Shown: positions 47,063 to 58,659 of the stretch, one piece after another | How positions within the stretch are numbered: the first letter of the stretch is position 1 | How the letters are laid out: each line of letters begins with the position of its first letter | Assembly: GCA_947034895.1 (NCBI GenBank) | Contig: OX344765.1 | Location: 4,345,001 to 4,409,000, forward strand | Length of the DNA stretch: 64,000 nt | Source: Rhytidiadelphus loreus | Lineage: Eukaryota; Streptophyta; Bryopsida; Hypnales; Hylocomiaceae | Direction of reading: 5' to 3' | Position numbers and translations under genes: made by a program | Notes under the pieces: generated by a model | Seen by the model: the letters and a program-made list of their open reading frames with translations, nothing else | Database searches by the model: none | Told to the model about the DNA's origin: nothing

Positions 47063-48489
47063 ATTAAGAAGGAATACTTTTGTGGAGAAACAGACAGTCA
47101 CGGGGATATGTCGTCGTTCTAGACCGGAGAAGATCGACCATCAGCTGTGAAAGTCTCTTTTACAGGACCTTCGAAATGGAAGCGTGAAGTTCCTACAGCA
47201 AGCATCAGTCCCACACAAATCCATTCATTACCTCGACGGCTTGTTCTTGTCTGCGCCTTGTGATCCTTGATTTTGCAATGACAGGTTATGTTTGGAGTTT
47301 GTCGACCAGGATTGGGGCCGACTCTTTATGGTTTTAGACGAAATTGCATATTAGTACGGCAACGATGGTTGAGCAAGATACTAATGCTGGATTTTATGAC
47401 CCCGGTGACGGCCAAGATTCGAGACCTACGGCTGTTCATAATGTGAATTCTTTGGAGCTCCGAATGTTTATAGCATTCTGAAGGATACGAACTCTGCGTG
47501 ATGCGAAGGTTAACAATCACGCCTTGTTTTTGACGACGTAGCTCGTGCAACGATGCTGAAAGAATCGTTGGAACATGTAAGGTTAGCCACTTGGGCTACT
47601 TCTGTACATTGAGAATGTTCTTATATAAATCGGCTCTTTTTTCCATTTAGATTCAGATTATGTCATCACTGTTTGAGGCTATCGTCAAAGAAATCTTCAA
47701 CAAATGTCTCATTTTCGTTTCGATTCTTGTTGGCTTGATTTTGCATTGTTTCAAGGCAGAGTTGCTGAAGTCAATTAACACATAATACAGGTTCTGAGGA
47801 GGAATGCTCTGCCCATGCTCTTTTAAGTTGTTCATAAAAATATGCAATCTTCGGTTTCTGCTTCTGCTGATTTTATTGTTGATTCCGATGGTCACTTCCT
47901 AACGTAGCAAATAATCGCTCTCGAGTGTCCCTTGCATACATGTCACAACATATTGTATGTAAATGTGATAATAAGTGTAATAATAACTCCATGGAGTTTG
48001 ACAAGTGTGGACTGAGAATTCTTGACCACATTCCTAATAACTCCTGTACCCTCAGTAACTTTTTTATGTCACAATGTTACAAAACCCCATGGAATCATGT
48101 GCATTATAGGTGTCACGTATGTAACAGAAGAAACTTAAGGGTCCGAGTGGAATTTTGTACAACTAGGAGATACCATCGTTAAAGATGTAAAGCTAAATTA
48201 TAAGAGATTTTATTTATTTCAAGTATGTCACAAACATTATACACATTGTCATCTCTGCTTGGTTAGGAGTGTATGATACACTTTCATTCACTTCATATGT
48301 TACTCACATAATACAAACCACAGCATGTTTGCTTGCATCTTTTTAAATTTTTGTTGGTAGCTATTCTAGATTGAGTATTGAATAGAGTGTGATTTAACTC
48401 GTGATGCACACTTGTCATTACCTCATCACTCCGGAACTCAGTGTGTGACATGTACCCTCTATGTACAGTACATGCCGTAGCATACAAAG
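47063..48489. other. 3' region and spacer
   Basis: The 3' UTR of the membrane-protein gene probably extends to about 47,640. No further gene recognised. Confidence 0.4.
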
Positions 48490-48812
48490 AGGTAGCTTTC
48501 ACCGTCCAAGGCCTTGCCAAACTGTAAAAGTGCTGTAGGATTGCACAGTGGGCTCGTACTTTGCTTGCAGAGTTCACCGCACATTTTCCTTTGCCTGCTT
48601 TTTGTAACTTTTTCTTGACAGCACATCAATCAGCTTTAACTGATGCTGTCGATGTTGGCGTTTGACTGAATTCTATGCGTTCAAACACGTGGATCGATAT
48701 CACACACATTCCAAATTTCTCAAAAAATGGATCGCTTATGATTTGAAATTTGTGATGCAAACTGTCAGGGTGTAGCAGCTACAAATACCAATCCGTGTTT
48801 GGAAGACAGAGA
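48490..48812 (-). pseudogene. decayed duplicate of the PPR gene (exon 3 / intron 2 segment)
   Basis: The block aligns by eye with 58,987-59,294 in the same orientation. Shared pieces include AGCTTTCACC, CCTTGCCAAACTGT, ACGTCAATCAGC-like, ATGTTGGCGTTTG, CTGAATTC, ATGCGTTC, GCAAACTGTC and CAATTCCTGTTT-like runs, separated by small gaps. It extends across the exon-intron junction into intron 2, so it arose by DNA duplication and not from an mRNA. The reading frame is broken. Confidence 0.7.
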
Positions 48813-49384
48813 ATCAATGCGAAGAAGTGCTGTAGAATAAGGTAGGAGGCTTCCTATGACTATAGGGTACTTGGTAGAAAAATTAATTTCTTTGAAAAGA
48901 TTTTGTATCCACATGGTTTCTTTGGTAGCTTCTACAAGAGCTTTCTATACTACCTTGGAACTAGATCGAGCCACCTCGTCCTATAGCTTGCTCTTCCATG
49001 AGATTGGCGATGTATCTACATTCATTAGATATTCTAAGGTGGATTATCTTTCCTTTGTATTCCTCAGATTATCACTATTTGAGTATCATTCTAAATGGAG
49101 TGAAATCTCTCCCTTCGGATAGTAGACAACAAAGTCTAAGGTCCCTTTGAGATATCAAAAGATGTGAAAGAAAGCTTGGAGATGAGCTTTGTGGGGGGCG
49201 AAGGTGAATGTGGTAACAATCCCAAATGTAAAGGCATTAGTTGAGATTTGGGGGGCTAGGAGTCCATTTGAGACTTGCTCCCGGCTCCATACCCTAAGGG
49301 CTTATCAAACGCCGATGTCAAAATTTAAAATAAAATAAAATAAATTTAAAATTTAAAATGAAAACGAAGTTAATTTTTTTTAAA

Positions 49385-49412
49385 CTAACGTGGCAATCAA
49401 CTGCCACGTTAG
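49385..49412. repeat. perfect short hairpin
   Basis: CTAACGTGGCA, a six-base loop (ATCAAC), then TGCCACGTTAG gives a perfect 11-bp stem. It follows an AAATTTAAAAT-rich stretch (49,320-49,360). Function unknown; possibly the end of a decayed element. Confidence 0.5.
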
Positions 49413-49489
49413 CGCAACTATTGAACTGCAATTTTGGCGTGGTTCCCAGACTGAAAACTTAAAGCCTTCCAGAGGAAGAGAAAATCATC

Positions 49490-51300
49490 TAATGCAACGC
49501 TAGGATGAGTATTTGTGATGTGTAGGAACTTGCCTACACCCATATGGACATACAATGTTGCATTTGTCAAGTAAAGGTGAATCCATGGTATTGTAAAGAA
49601 TTGTTTCTGTAGGAGTGGGAGCAAAAAGACAATCTAGTAACTCCATGTTATCCAAGCGCTTAAGAATGTAACATTTGTGTGACATGGGAATGCCATGAAA
49701 ATTATATAGGAAGTCTGCACTGAGATACAATGATACTTAGGTGTCGAGTATAATCATTGCAAACTCACAGTAGAGCTACACTTATATTCAAGCAATCCTA
49801 TGAGAATTATGGCCAGTCAACATACGGTTGTCCATATAGATAATGAGGAGAACTTTAGAGTCTACACTCGCATGTATGTACAAGTTGTTTGGTCGACAAT
49901 ACAAAAATAAAGTCTGATTGATAGAAGGTAGCTACCAATCCATTCATGCCATGATTGCTTCAAGTTGTATAGGACCTTGTGTAATCAACATATGTGGTTA
50001 GATTTGATGAATTCTAGAGGTTGCTTGAAGAAGACAGTCTTAGTGATGGCTTCATTTAAAAAATACCGTCTTTGCATTGAGATGGTATAGAACCCAATTG
50101 TACATGGCAACCATGTAGATAAGAGTTATCATTGTGGACCATTTGACAACCAAAGAGAATGTTTCTTGGTAGTCAAATCTAGAGTGTTGTTGGGTCTTTG
50201 TATGCTACAAGTCGTCCTTTATACTTTTGTTTGATGGAGGTTGTGCCAAACTTCAACTTATACATCCATTTGATGAGAATGGCATTATGACTAGGTGGTA
50301 ATTTGATAATTGGCCAAGTTTGATTAGAATAGATGAACGTCATTTCTTACTCCATGGCAGCTTGCCATTGAAGGTGGATGGCAATATCTTTGTAAAAGAT
50401 AGGCTCGTTGAGTGCCATCATGTAGGCATATAAAACACAATATTCGTTATTTTGGGAGAATTCCATGATTTTGAGAGTATGCAGTTCAGCACGGTTCGCA
50501 CTGATCTGCACCACAGATTGGAAAACTGGAATTTTTGAATGGCCGTAACTTACTCAAATTTTGTCCAAACTGGGCATATGAGGTGTTTTTTGACATCTAA
50601 GGAATTTGTAGATGTCAAAAAACACCTCATATGCCCAATTTGGACAAAATTTGAGTAAGTTATGGCCATTCGAAAATTCTAGTTTCCCAATTTATGATTC
50701 AGATCAACGCAAACCGACCTAAATTGGGAGATAGGAAAACTCCCAAAATAACGAATATCATGTTATAAGTAGATATATTGATTCATTGAAGGTGGCAAAT
50801 CAAGGCTATAAGTCCCCAAAAAATTATACTTTAGTGGTGAAAGCTTGGAAAATAGGTACAATTGGAGCATTGTAGATTGGGGTTAGGAGGAGCAGCAACA
50901 TCATCCGAAATTAGAGAAGGGGATTCAGTATGAGCAGTGGACTTGCCATATTGACTATCCAAGACATGTTTGTAGGAGTGGTAGCCAAATGAAAATCAAA
51001 TGGTGGGAAGGTGGAATGGTATGGGAGTCGTAGCAAGAGTTCCGGGGCACACAAGGTCTACATTGCATGGTGTGGTGAGGTGTATGGAAATGGGCGTTGC
51101 TACATCAAGGGACACCACTACATCAACGGAGGTTGTTGCATTGGGGGAATAATTCGGGGAATAGGATGGTGTAAGAATAGGATATGGGATTGTCGTGGAA
51201 TTGTCGGAGATGATCTTTAGAGAAATGGTAGGTGTATACCAGGGAGTATATTATAGGCAATGTTCGGACATCGCTGCTAGTAAGGATTATGCATGAGGTT
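49490..51300 (-). pseudogene. decayed Ty1/copia reverse transcriptase
   Basis: Translating the minus strand from about 50,430 down gives MALNEPIFYKDIAIHLQW, then WQAAME, LPPSHNAILIKWMYKLK, YKGRLVAYK, a region matching the LxVxxAFLxG step in broken frames, and VLLIIYMDN with a C-terminal part near 49,500-49,730 (IPMSHKCYILKRL). This order is that of copia reverse transcriptase. Stops and frameshifts are frequent. A foldback element (50,440-50,759) interrupts it at the start of this domain. 50,760-51,300 on the same strand is Pro/Thr/Ser-rich and is probably the integrase-RT linker. LTRs were not found. Confidence 0.6.
50440..50759. mobile_element. foldback MITE, near-perfect long hairpin
   Basis: The 320-bp element is an inverted repeat over nearly its whole length. 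The outer termini are ATATTCGTTATTTTGGGAG and the complement CTCCCAAAATAACGAATAT. The inner arms 50,537-50,598 and 50,609-50,670 (containing ACTTACTCAAATTTTGTCC and GCATATGAGGTGTTTTTTG) differ at about two or three positions, around a loop of roughly ten bases. The middle of the arms is more diverged. The target duplication is unclear. It lies inside the copia remnant. Confidence 0.8.
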
Positions 51301-51714
51301 GGATGATAAAACCAATATCATCTAGTGTAGTTCAAAAATTCCACAAAATCACATTTTCATGTTACATTCGTCCAACTTGATTCATTTTTCAATGGGGATG
51401 TGGGAAAAAGCAATGCAATCAAATACTCAAAGGCGGTGTAGTTTGGGTACAGTCTTGTGAAAATCCTAGAAGGGGCTAATTTAGGTGGGTGATTGGTTCA
51501 TGAGATAGTTGGCACAATTGCAAATTTGTATAGTTGAATTTTTTCAAAACAACATTTTTCTTCATTTTTTTCTTACTTCCCTAAAAAATGGGAGTTTCTG
51601 ATAATTTGTGCTTGAAATGTGAACATGTCCTTTAGGGGTTAAAGAAATATTGTATGAGAGGCCCTGTTTGAATTGACCCGAGGAAACCCCAGAATGAATA
51701 TATTAAAGAGGATG

Positions 51715-52704
51715 TAAGGTAGGAGGCTTAGGAATGGCTCATCTAAAGGCTGATCTGCCTTTTTCATGTATTTTCTCAAATGGAAATATTTTTAGCTCAT
51801 TTTTCAGATAAAGAAAAATAAAAGAGGAATCTAACACAAGTGGGTTCATATTTTTTGAAGCATTTTTTAATTACTTATGGATTTTCAAAGGAGTTGTGTT
51901 ATAGGTCCCTATTTATGTCCCTGGGTCTTCCATAAATTGTTCACCTGCAATTTCTAAAGAAAAATGGAAAAGCAAAGAAAATGATAGGCTCTTGCAATTA
52001 ATAATGTTTTTTTTTTCCTTAATTCATTCAATGACTATGGAGGTTAATTTATGAACTGCCTTTTATCCATTTCACAACCATTTATAGGGTCCATTCTTAA
52101 CTTCTAAGCACTCCTACATCCAATTTCTGGACGATGAACAAATTGGAACTGACATTACTGCTTGGATGAAAGTCATTATAATTTGTGGAGATACTTTATG
52201 AAGTTGTTGTCCTATCTAATGGTTGGATTTGGTGTTACTAGAATACATATTTTTCTAAAATCACAAATGTAGAAGTATGTCAAGTGGTTGACCAAGCCAA
52301 AATTACATTGACTCTAGTTCAAAATTGGATTTGCAAAAATGAGGTCATAGATTTAAAGAACACAAAAATTTCAAAAAATCACCATGTCAAGAACCTCATT
52401 TCAAATCCATTCCAACAAGTTTTACTCAGAAAATGTGAATAATTTGTTTGTGATCAAATTTAGAAGGAATTTTAGAATTTCCCTTTCAAAATTTATAAAA
52501 AAAATATTGGTAATGACATTGGTGAATCTAACCATATGGATGAAATCTAAAGCTCAAAATCTACAACTTTAATTTGTATATCACTTCCAAAATATTCTTC
52601 CAAATAGCACTTTATAATGATTTTTCTCAAATCCTCAATTCTGAACAAGACTCTGGACGGTTTTAGGGGTTAATGCCCGCTCCATTTCAGAGCCTCCTAC
52701 CTTA
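51715..52704. mobile_element. AGGTAG-ended MITE split by a nested TTAA element
   Basis: The left end TA-AGGTAGGAGGCT and the right end AGCCTCCTACCT-TA are exact inverted repeats (the match extends to TGTAAGGTAGGAGGCT). The 990-bp span contains the TTAA element 52,097-52,673. Removing the insert and one TTAA leaves about 417 bp, the size of the elements at 41,673, 43,264 and 62,034. It ends about 1.4 kb before the COQ3 start. Confidence 0.7.
52097..52673 (+). mobile_element. TTAA-bounded element, 577 bp, nested
   Basis: The left end is TTAACTTCTAAGCACTCC. The right end is GGTTTTAGGGG-TTAA. The interior aligns along its full length, in opposite orientation, with 62,931-63,528. Shared pieces include GGTTGGATTT, CAAGTGGTTGACCAAGCC-like, GATTTGCAAAAATGAGGTCA, CAAATCCATTCCAA and TTCCAAATAGCACTT-like runs. 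There is no coding potential. Confidence 0.75.
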
Positions 52705-54069
52705 CACGTCAGCAAGAGCGGCCGATGTGGCTGTGCCGAGATGGACACTGCCACGTGGCGTTTTCGTAGCTGATGCCATTCTTCAAGTCTGAAGTGTGGG
52801 ATGCAGGCCCACGTAGCAGGCAGTTGGAATTGCAGAAGCTCGATCGGCTGCGCCATCGCGGCTGGTGCTGATTGCAGGTGAGATTACTTACCTGTTAGCC
52901 CTTTGAGTTTTGGGTTTCGGAAGAGGAGCCCATTGTGAGCGTCGTGGCTAACTTCATCAACATCTGCAATTGGTGACGGACTGCAATCCTGTGTGCATGC
53001 ACGGATTCGATTCTGGTAGGGAACAGGAATTGATTCAATGGACTGGACGATGGAGGTCGCTAACTAAGTTATTGCTCCAACTTTGAATGCGGAACTCATC
53101 GACGAAAGGTCTCGATGAGTGAGATTCTGAAAGCCTCGGAATTAGGGCTTTCTTATGAATGGCACTTGCTTGCATCTTTGGAAGTTTTCGTGGGCGTTTC
53201 ATTGTGTGGTACGCTGTAATCACGAGAAAATGTGGCTATAGTGAACGAGTTGTATTTGCCTTTGCGCATTGAGGAGGTGCTTGGCTAGGGTTTTCTTTCG
53301 ATCAAAAGTTGCGTCAGAATCTGTCGGTCTGAATAGAAAAGCAGAACTTATCTGAGCTGATTTGATAAGAAACGATAATACCGAACCGCTCTCATCTGAG
53401 ATCGATGAATTCAGATCTGCAAATTGAAGACCACCTTCATCTATGACGATGCGTTCCACATTATGAATAATGCAATGAGTATTGGGAAGGCAGGCTTTGA
53501 GTTTTTTCCTTATCCCTCTTCGACTGAGAAGCCCAAATTAGGTCTCTCGTTTTTCAGCAGTTTTGGTCAAATGGAACTTTCTTTTGTCTAATTTATTTTT
53601 CTTTTATCTTTTATAACCAACACGTGCAATGTTCTTCACTTAGTCTGGTGATATGAATTTTGGCAATCTGATCAATATGTTTCACAGTATGATCAATCGA
53701 ATTGGTCATTTTAAAACCATGAGTGTTGGGTCTTTTAGGGTTTTAAAGCCCTTGTGGATATGGAGAGAAAGAGAATTGCTTAGTAGGTTCATGATCTCCT
53801 TGACATTGCCTCATGACTGGTGCTCCTGGTTGCAGGTGTGAAGCTAAAAATTAGTCACACCATTAGCATCAAGACTGCAGACTAGATCGAGAGTTGCAGA
53901 TGCTTCTGAGTGTGCTGAGACATTTGTGTACTTGTGGCTGGGGCACCGTTTGGTGGATAAATTCCTGGCGATTGTCGGCATTTAGGGTGATTACAATTAG
54001 GTATTCATGTGTTGCCGGCATCCGTGAGTGAGTGAGTAGAAAGGGTTTAGGGTTCAAGGAAGCTTCCCG
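52705..54069. other. COQ3 upstream region and probable leader
   Basis: Composition is gene-like from about 52,700, consistent with promoter and 5' UTR, perhaps with a leader intron (TTGCAG before GTGTGAAG near 53,835). No ORF in the stretch shows a known domain; minus-strand ORFs at 53,035-53,459 are unassigned. Confidence 0.4.
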
Positions 54070-56896
54070 ATGTCGTGGGTGGTATCGAGGAATGCTTGTA
54101 GGGCTGCTTCTCAACATGCTCGGCGGAGCTTGGCGTCGGCCGACGATGGCTTCACCGCCTCGAGGTTGATGAATCCCTGCAGGTGGTTTTCTTCAGCCAA
54201 TAATACTAGCAATGCAGCCACTCTGCCCAAAACTCTAGAGCCACAGCATGTTGTTCCTCTGGTATCGCAGACACACTCGTCGGCCGTGTTAGTGCCTCCC
54301 CTACAGGAGGATGGAACCAAAGTCGTTGTGAAACCCCAGGAAGTATATCCCTGTGAAGTAGTAGCTCCTGCTGAGATTCCGAAGAGGGAAGAATTGGATC
54401 ACCGTGTGTCACAAAGTGGTCAGTCTGCTCAATCATGTGATGATGTTCCAAAGGTTGCAATCAACGAACCTGCCTCATCGGCTTTGCCCAAATTGCACAC
54501 AGAGGACAGACAGGCTCGCCCGAACCCCTATGATGTACGAAAGGACTCAATCGACAAGAAGGAGACCGCCAAGTTTGCTGCCATTGCTGCCACTTGGTAA
54601 GTGCGCACTTTCAGTAGAATTAGGGTTTGAATGTTACCCATCTGAAATGAACGCACCAGAAGTAAGGTCGCTTTCATCCTTGTGCTCTTAGCTTTCTTAG
54701 TATGCAAAATATGTCATCTGCATTTTTGAGCGGTTTTTGTTGTGAAAGGGAGGACGGTGTTGTTGATACAGCTGATGTGTTGTGTGTTTGATGGGAATTT
54801 TTCGTAGGTGGGATCCAAAGGGACCCTACAAGCCTTTGCACGTCATGAATCCTACGCGGGTGTCTTACATCCGTTCGTCGATTTGCAAACACTTCAGGTA
54901 CGGGAGCGCTATTGCATGCCTTAATGGTGCTGCAATGAGTAAAGCACATGTATAAATGTGATATGCCTGCGAAGCATGCGCTTAGAACTATGTAATATAT
55001 ATTTTTCCCGAAGTTATGGTTTACTCTCACAATATGTTATCAATGATGTGGAAGCCTTGAGTTGATTTGTGGGTCTTGTGGACAGGAAGGATGCCAATAC
55101 TGCACGACCATTGGACGGGTTGAAGATCGTCGACGTGGGTTGCGGAGGCGGGCTTGTCTGTGAGGTACTGATAATTTTCTTAAGTGAACCTGACTATGTT
55201 GCTTGTTTCTGTAACCTAATTTGAGGCCTTGTAAGAAATTTTTCGCGTGCTTTATGTGCTGCAGCCACTCTCCAGGATGGGTGCGGACATGACGGGTGTG
55301 GATGCTGTGGAAAAAAACATAGGAGTTGCATCTGTTCATGCGGTATATCCTTGGATACCTTTGGAAATGCATTCCCGTCTTTACTTGGTATACCCAAACC
55401 GTATTGCGTCCGTTTTAGGTCACAGGTCCATGATTAACGTATGCCAAGTGATGAAGTTGTTGAAAGGGGTGGGTCATTATTTCTGAAGTGATGGAGCCAT
55501 TTAATCAATTCGTGCTCAACTGCATTTGAAAGGCATAACCTGAATTTTCTGTTATATTGGTGATTGGTTTCAGGCTCGTGACCGTGCTACAGCTTCTATT
55601 AAATATTTGTGTACAACAGCTGGTAAGCCGTCTTATATTGACTGGGCATAGCAATTTCAACGTCTTTAGTGTTCTCCATTTTACATGTACGAGAACACCA
55701 GATCACCGTGATGAAATTATAAACATGTCACTACTGGGTTGCATTAACCCTTGAGTGGCCAAATGGCCAAACATGGCCGCTTCCACATCTATAAGAGCTG
55801 AAATTAATACCTTAGGAAGCTTCAAGGAAGTTATCAATTTGCACCAATAGAAAGACGAAATTATAGCCCTGCATTTTTTAACAATGGAAATATGTACTGC
55901 AAGTTACTACAATCGAGTATCAGCTTCCAAAGTATAAGTTTTATTTTTATTTTGGGCAGTTAGTGCCTAAGTTTTTTAATCAATTTCTAAAATTTCAGTA
56001 TCTCTTTGTCGTGCAGAGCAGCTAGTGCGGGAGGAGCAGAAGTTTGATGTAGTTCTTGCTCTTGAGGTGGGTCAATGACGATGTTGGCAGATTGATCTTG
56101 CTAACGGAGCATGAAGCTGATTGAGAAAACATTTATCGTACAGTGCTTACTATAGAAACGTCCAGATTCTTTTCTAGGAATGACAATCTTGTGATTTATC
56201 TTTTTTGAGCTCGACTGAACCTTCAATTTATTGGGTGAATGCAGGTGATTGAACACGTAGCGGATCCTGAGGACTTTTGCAAATCCCTTGCGGCCCTGGC
56301 AAAGAAGGACGGCTTGATCTTTATTTCTACTCTTAATAGATCACTCCCCTCGTTTGGCCTTGCTATTGTCGCTGCTGAGTACATTCTTGGCTGGGTACAC
56401 TCCTTTTCCTATTGCAGTTGTCTGCATGAACGACTCTTTGGAAGTCTTGAAATCCCTTCTGACCTGTCTTCTTCTTGAACATCAATAAGACTGCTGTCCG
56501 TCCATGTTCTTTGAATAGGGTGAAAGGCTTGAAAATCTTTGCATTTCTGACACTGGCTCCTGTCTGACAGTTACCACAGGGTACTCATGAATGGTCTAAA
56601 TTCATAACTCCAGGAGAGCTGTCTACTATTATGGATCGGTCTTCTATTTCGGTACGTCCTAACCAAAGTTCTAGCATTTGCAAATAATGTCATGTTTGAT
56701 TTCTTCAGTCCATTTAGTAGTTCACATCGTGAGGCTATACTTCAAAGACTGATGCTATTAATGTACCTATCTGGATTGGCAGGTGAAAGATACTTCTGGA
56801 ATGGTGTTCAATCCTCTGACACAGAGGTGGTCCATATCAAGAAGCAACACTAGTGTCAATTATATCGCATGTGGAGTGAACCGAAGCAGTGTTTAG
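54070..56896 (+). CDS. COQ3: ubiquinone biosynthesis O-methyltransferase, mitochondrial
   Basis: COQ3 performs the two O-methylations of the ubiquinone ring in the mitochondrial inner membrane, with S-adenosylmethionine as donor. Nine exons encode 402 aa: 54,070-54,596, 54,808-54,897, 55,086-55,164, 55,265-55,342, 55,574-55,622, 56,017-56,066, 56,245-56,394, 56,580-56,651 and 56,783-56,896. The N-terminus is Arg/Ser/Ala-rich and lacks acidic residues at first ([20 protein letters not shown] ... RWFSS), fitting a presequence. The core begins near residue 165: [25 protein letters not shown] motif [13 protein letters not shown] (about 221-232), [10 protein letters not shown], the acidic LALEVIEHV (288-296), FISTLNRS and WVxGTHEW-type [14 protein letters not shown]. 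The stretch before the core is about 165 residues, longer than I recall for angiosperm homologues, and includes a poorly conserved linker. Intron 5 contains a TTAA MITE. Confidence 0.93.
55744..55979 (+). mobile_element. TTAA-bounded MITE in COQ3 intron 5
   Basis: The left end is TTAACCCTTGAGTGGCCAAA. The right end ...GCCTAAGTTTTTTAA is a degraded complement. At 236 bp the body matches the minus strand of 18,683-18,935 (TATAAGAGCT-like, AGGAAGCTTCAAG, CTTCCAAAGTATAAG). The distances to the COQ3 splice sites are about 120 and 37 bp. Confidence 0.6.
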
Positions 56897-56899
56897 TTT

Positions 56900-57045
56900 C
56901 GATTCTTGCTCAAGTAAAGAGAAGACTCAGTGAGCTGTAACATTTAGTCAGAATTTGTACTCTACAGCTTTACCTCAGCGGATTAGGTAGCAATTTCTGC
57001 AGTATGACACTACACCATAGGATGGTTGTGAACATTTTTCGATTA
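56900..57045 (+). repeat. COQ3 3' flank duplicated at 58,250-58,400
   Basis: GCGGATTAGGTAGCAATTTC then TGCAGTATGACAC and GAACATTT at 56,978-57,037 recur as ACGGATTAGGTA, GGAATTTCTGCAGCATGACA and GACAACATTT at 58,324-58,394. CTCAAGTAAAGAGAAGACTC upstream also has a counterpart (TTCAAGAATAGAGATTCAGT) near 58,270. Same orientation. The second copy lies just beyond the 3' end of the convergent PPR gene. Confidence 0.6.
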
Positions 57046-58659
57046 TCGTTTCTAGGAAATTCTTGAATTATGCTGGTGTCCTATTATTGCTCTCTATTGT
57101 GAATCTGATCCAAACCAACTGATGTCTGCGAGATCTTGCAAATCCGTGATTCATTCTACACAGCTGCATGTTCTGCAATCCTTTTTACAATTTTGGTAAC
57201 CAAGGAATCGAGGTTTTCTAAGGACCATTTTGATTGATTATATAGAGATCCTAGAGAACAAAATTAAAATGAGGAATAATGTTACTCCCTAGATTCACAA
57301 ATAAAAAAAATTTATAGAACAAATATGAATCCTCATATGAACTCATAACTACTCTAATATCATGAGAACAAATATGGTTTCTTAGTACTTAAAAGGGTTC
57401 ATGTTTCAATTGAGGTTCCATTTTTTAAAATAAAGTGTGTTTTTTAATTGAGGTTTTAAGGATAAAAGTAAGGACAAATTTTTTTGGTCTTCTCAATGTT
57501 GGTTATCAACTAAGTTAAGTTGAATGCAAATGCTTGCAATTGGTGTACTTAAATTCTCACAATTTTTTTTTCTCTAAAAAAAATAGGATTCATGTTTTTA
57601 ATTTCAAACTACTAGAAATGCCCACCAAATCCAGGTTCATAACTAAGTTATAAAATAGCCTACCTAAATTCTCACAATTTCCTTTTCTCTAAGCAAACAT
57701 AATACTTGATCATACTTTTTGTACTTGATCATACTTTTAATTACAAAGTACTAGAAAAGGCCTACAAAATCTAGGTTCATAACTAAGTTATAAATTGGAG
57801 TTATGTTTAAGACATTTCAATGTTGAAGAATTCAATTAACAAGTTTCTAAGGTTAGAGAATTTGACTTTGGTTTTGAAACATTAGACTATGTTGGAAGGA
57901 GAAAAGAAAGATAGGAGCAAATTCAATGGAGATGTAATACACGTCATATCAACAACAAATACACACCTAGCTCATTTTTTAATAATGTTATAATTAGTAT
58001 CAAATTTCATGAACACAAAGACAAAAATGCTAAAATTAACTACATATAATGTTGTTTTTTGGAAACAAAGACCCATGTAAAATTATAAACTTAAGTAATA
58101 TGGCTTGAACTTAACTCATTAACTCATTAACGTGAACATATAACCAGCAAAACTTTACAAAGACAATTGAATGAAACTCATCCAGTTATTTCTGTGAACA
58201 AGAATTATTTGGCCATTCATAAGTCACTTTCCAGCTCTAGCAAGCCTGACGGGTAACTTTGAATATTGTTCAAGAATAGAGATTCAGTGGCAATTTACTC
58301 ACGATGTGTATAACTTTGCTTCAACGGATTAGGTACGCGGGTACGAGGAATTTCTGCAGCATGACACAGCAGAGAATTGTAGACAACATTTCTGAAGTCA
58401 TCAATTGGAAGAAATGCTCATACATTCAAGAGTTGTGTTGACCATACACCATTTCCTCTGCAGCTGCATTGTGGTTGGCAGTGACAACACTTGCCCTAAG
58501 ATTCGTAAAAGTACCAATGCTTCATAATTGAGCACAAGATGTCAGAAAATCTATGTCAAAGAATTGGAGCAGCTTACATACCATAGTTCTTCCTTGTATT
58601 AGCAGTTGGGCAATAAGGTGTTCACAAAATGTTGTGAATTTTATCTTGGCCGGTATCCT
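57046..58659. other. AT-rich spacer between convergent COQ3 and PPR genes
   Basis: No gene recognised. It contains the tandem duplication at 57,546-57,795, the second copy of the COQ3 3' flank at 58,250-58,400, and the probable PPR 3' UTR from about 58,660 downwards. Confidence 0.4.
57546..57795 (+). repeat. two-copy tandem duplication
   Basis: Both halves contain TTAAATTCTCACAATTT or CTAAATTCTCACAATTTC, then TTTTCTCTAA, AGTACTAGAAA-like and AGGTTCATAACTAAGTTATA. The second half has an inner repeat TACTTGATCATACTTTT occurring twice. Confidence 0.65.

Noticed and set aside
48838..48870. AGGTAGGAGGCTTCC terminus next to the PPR relic
   Set aside because: It looks like the left end of an AGGTAG element but no matching right end was located.
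51011..51220. Gly/Ile/Trp-rich plus-strand ORF
   Set aside because: It is the antisense of the copia linker region; residues follow GGT/GGA-rich base composition only.
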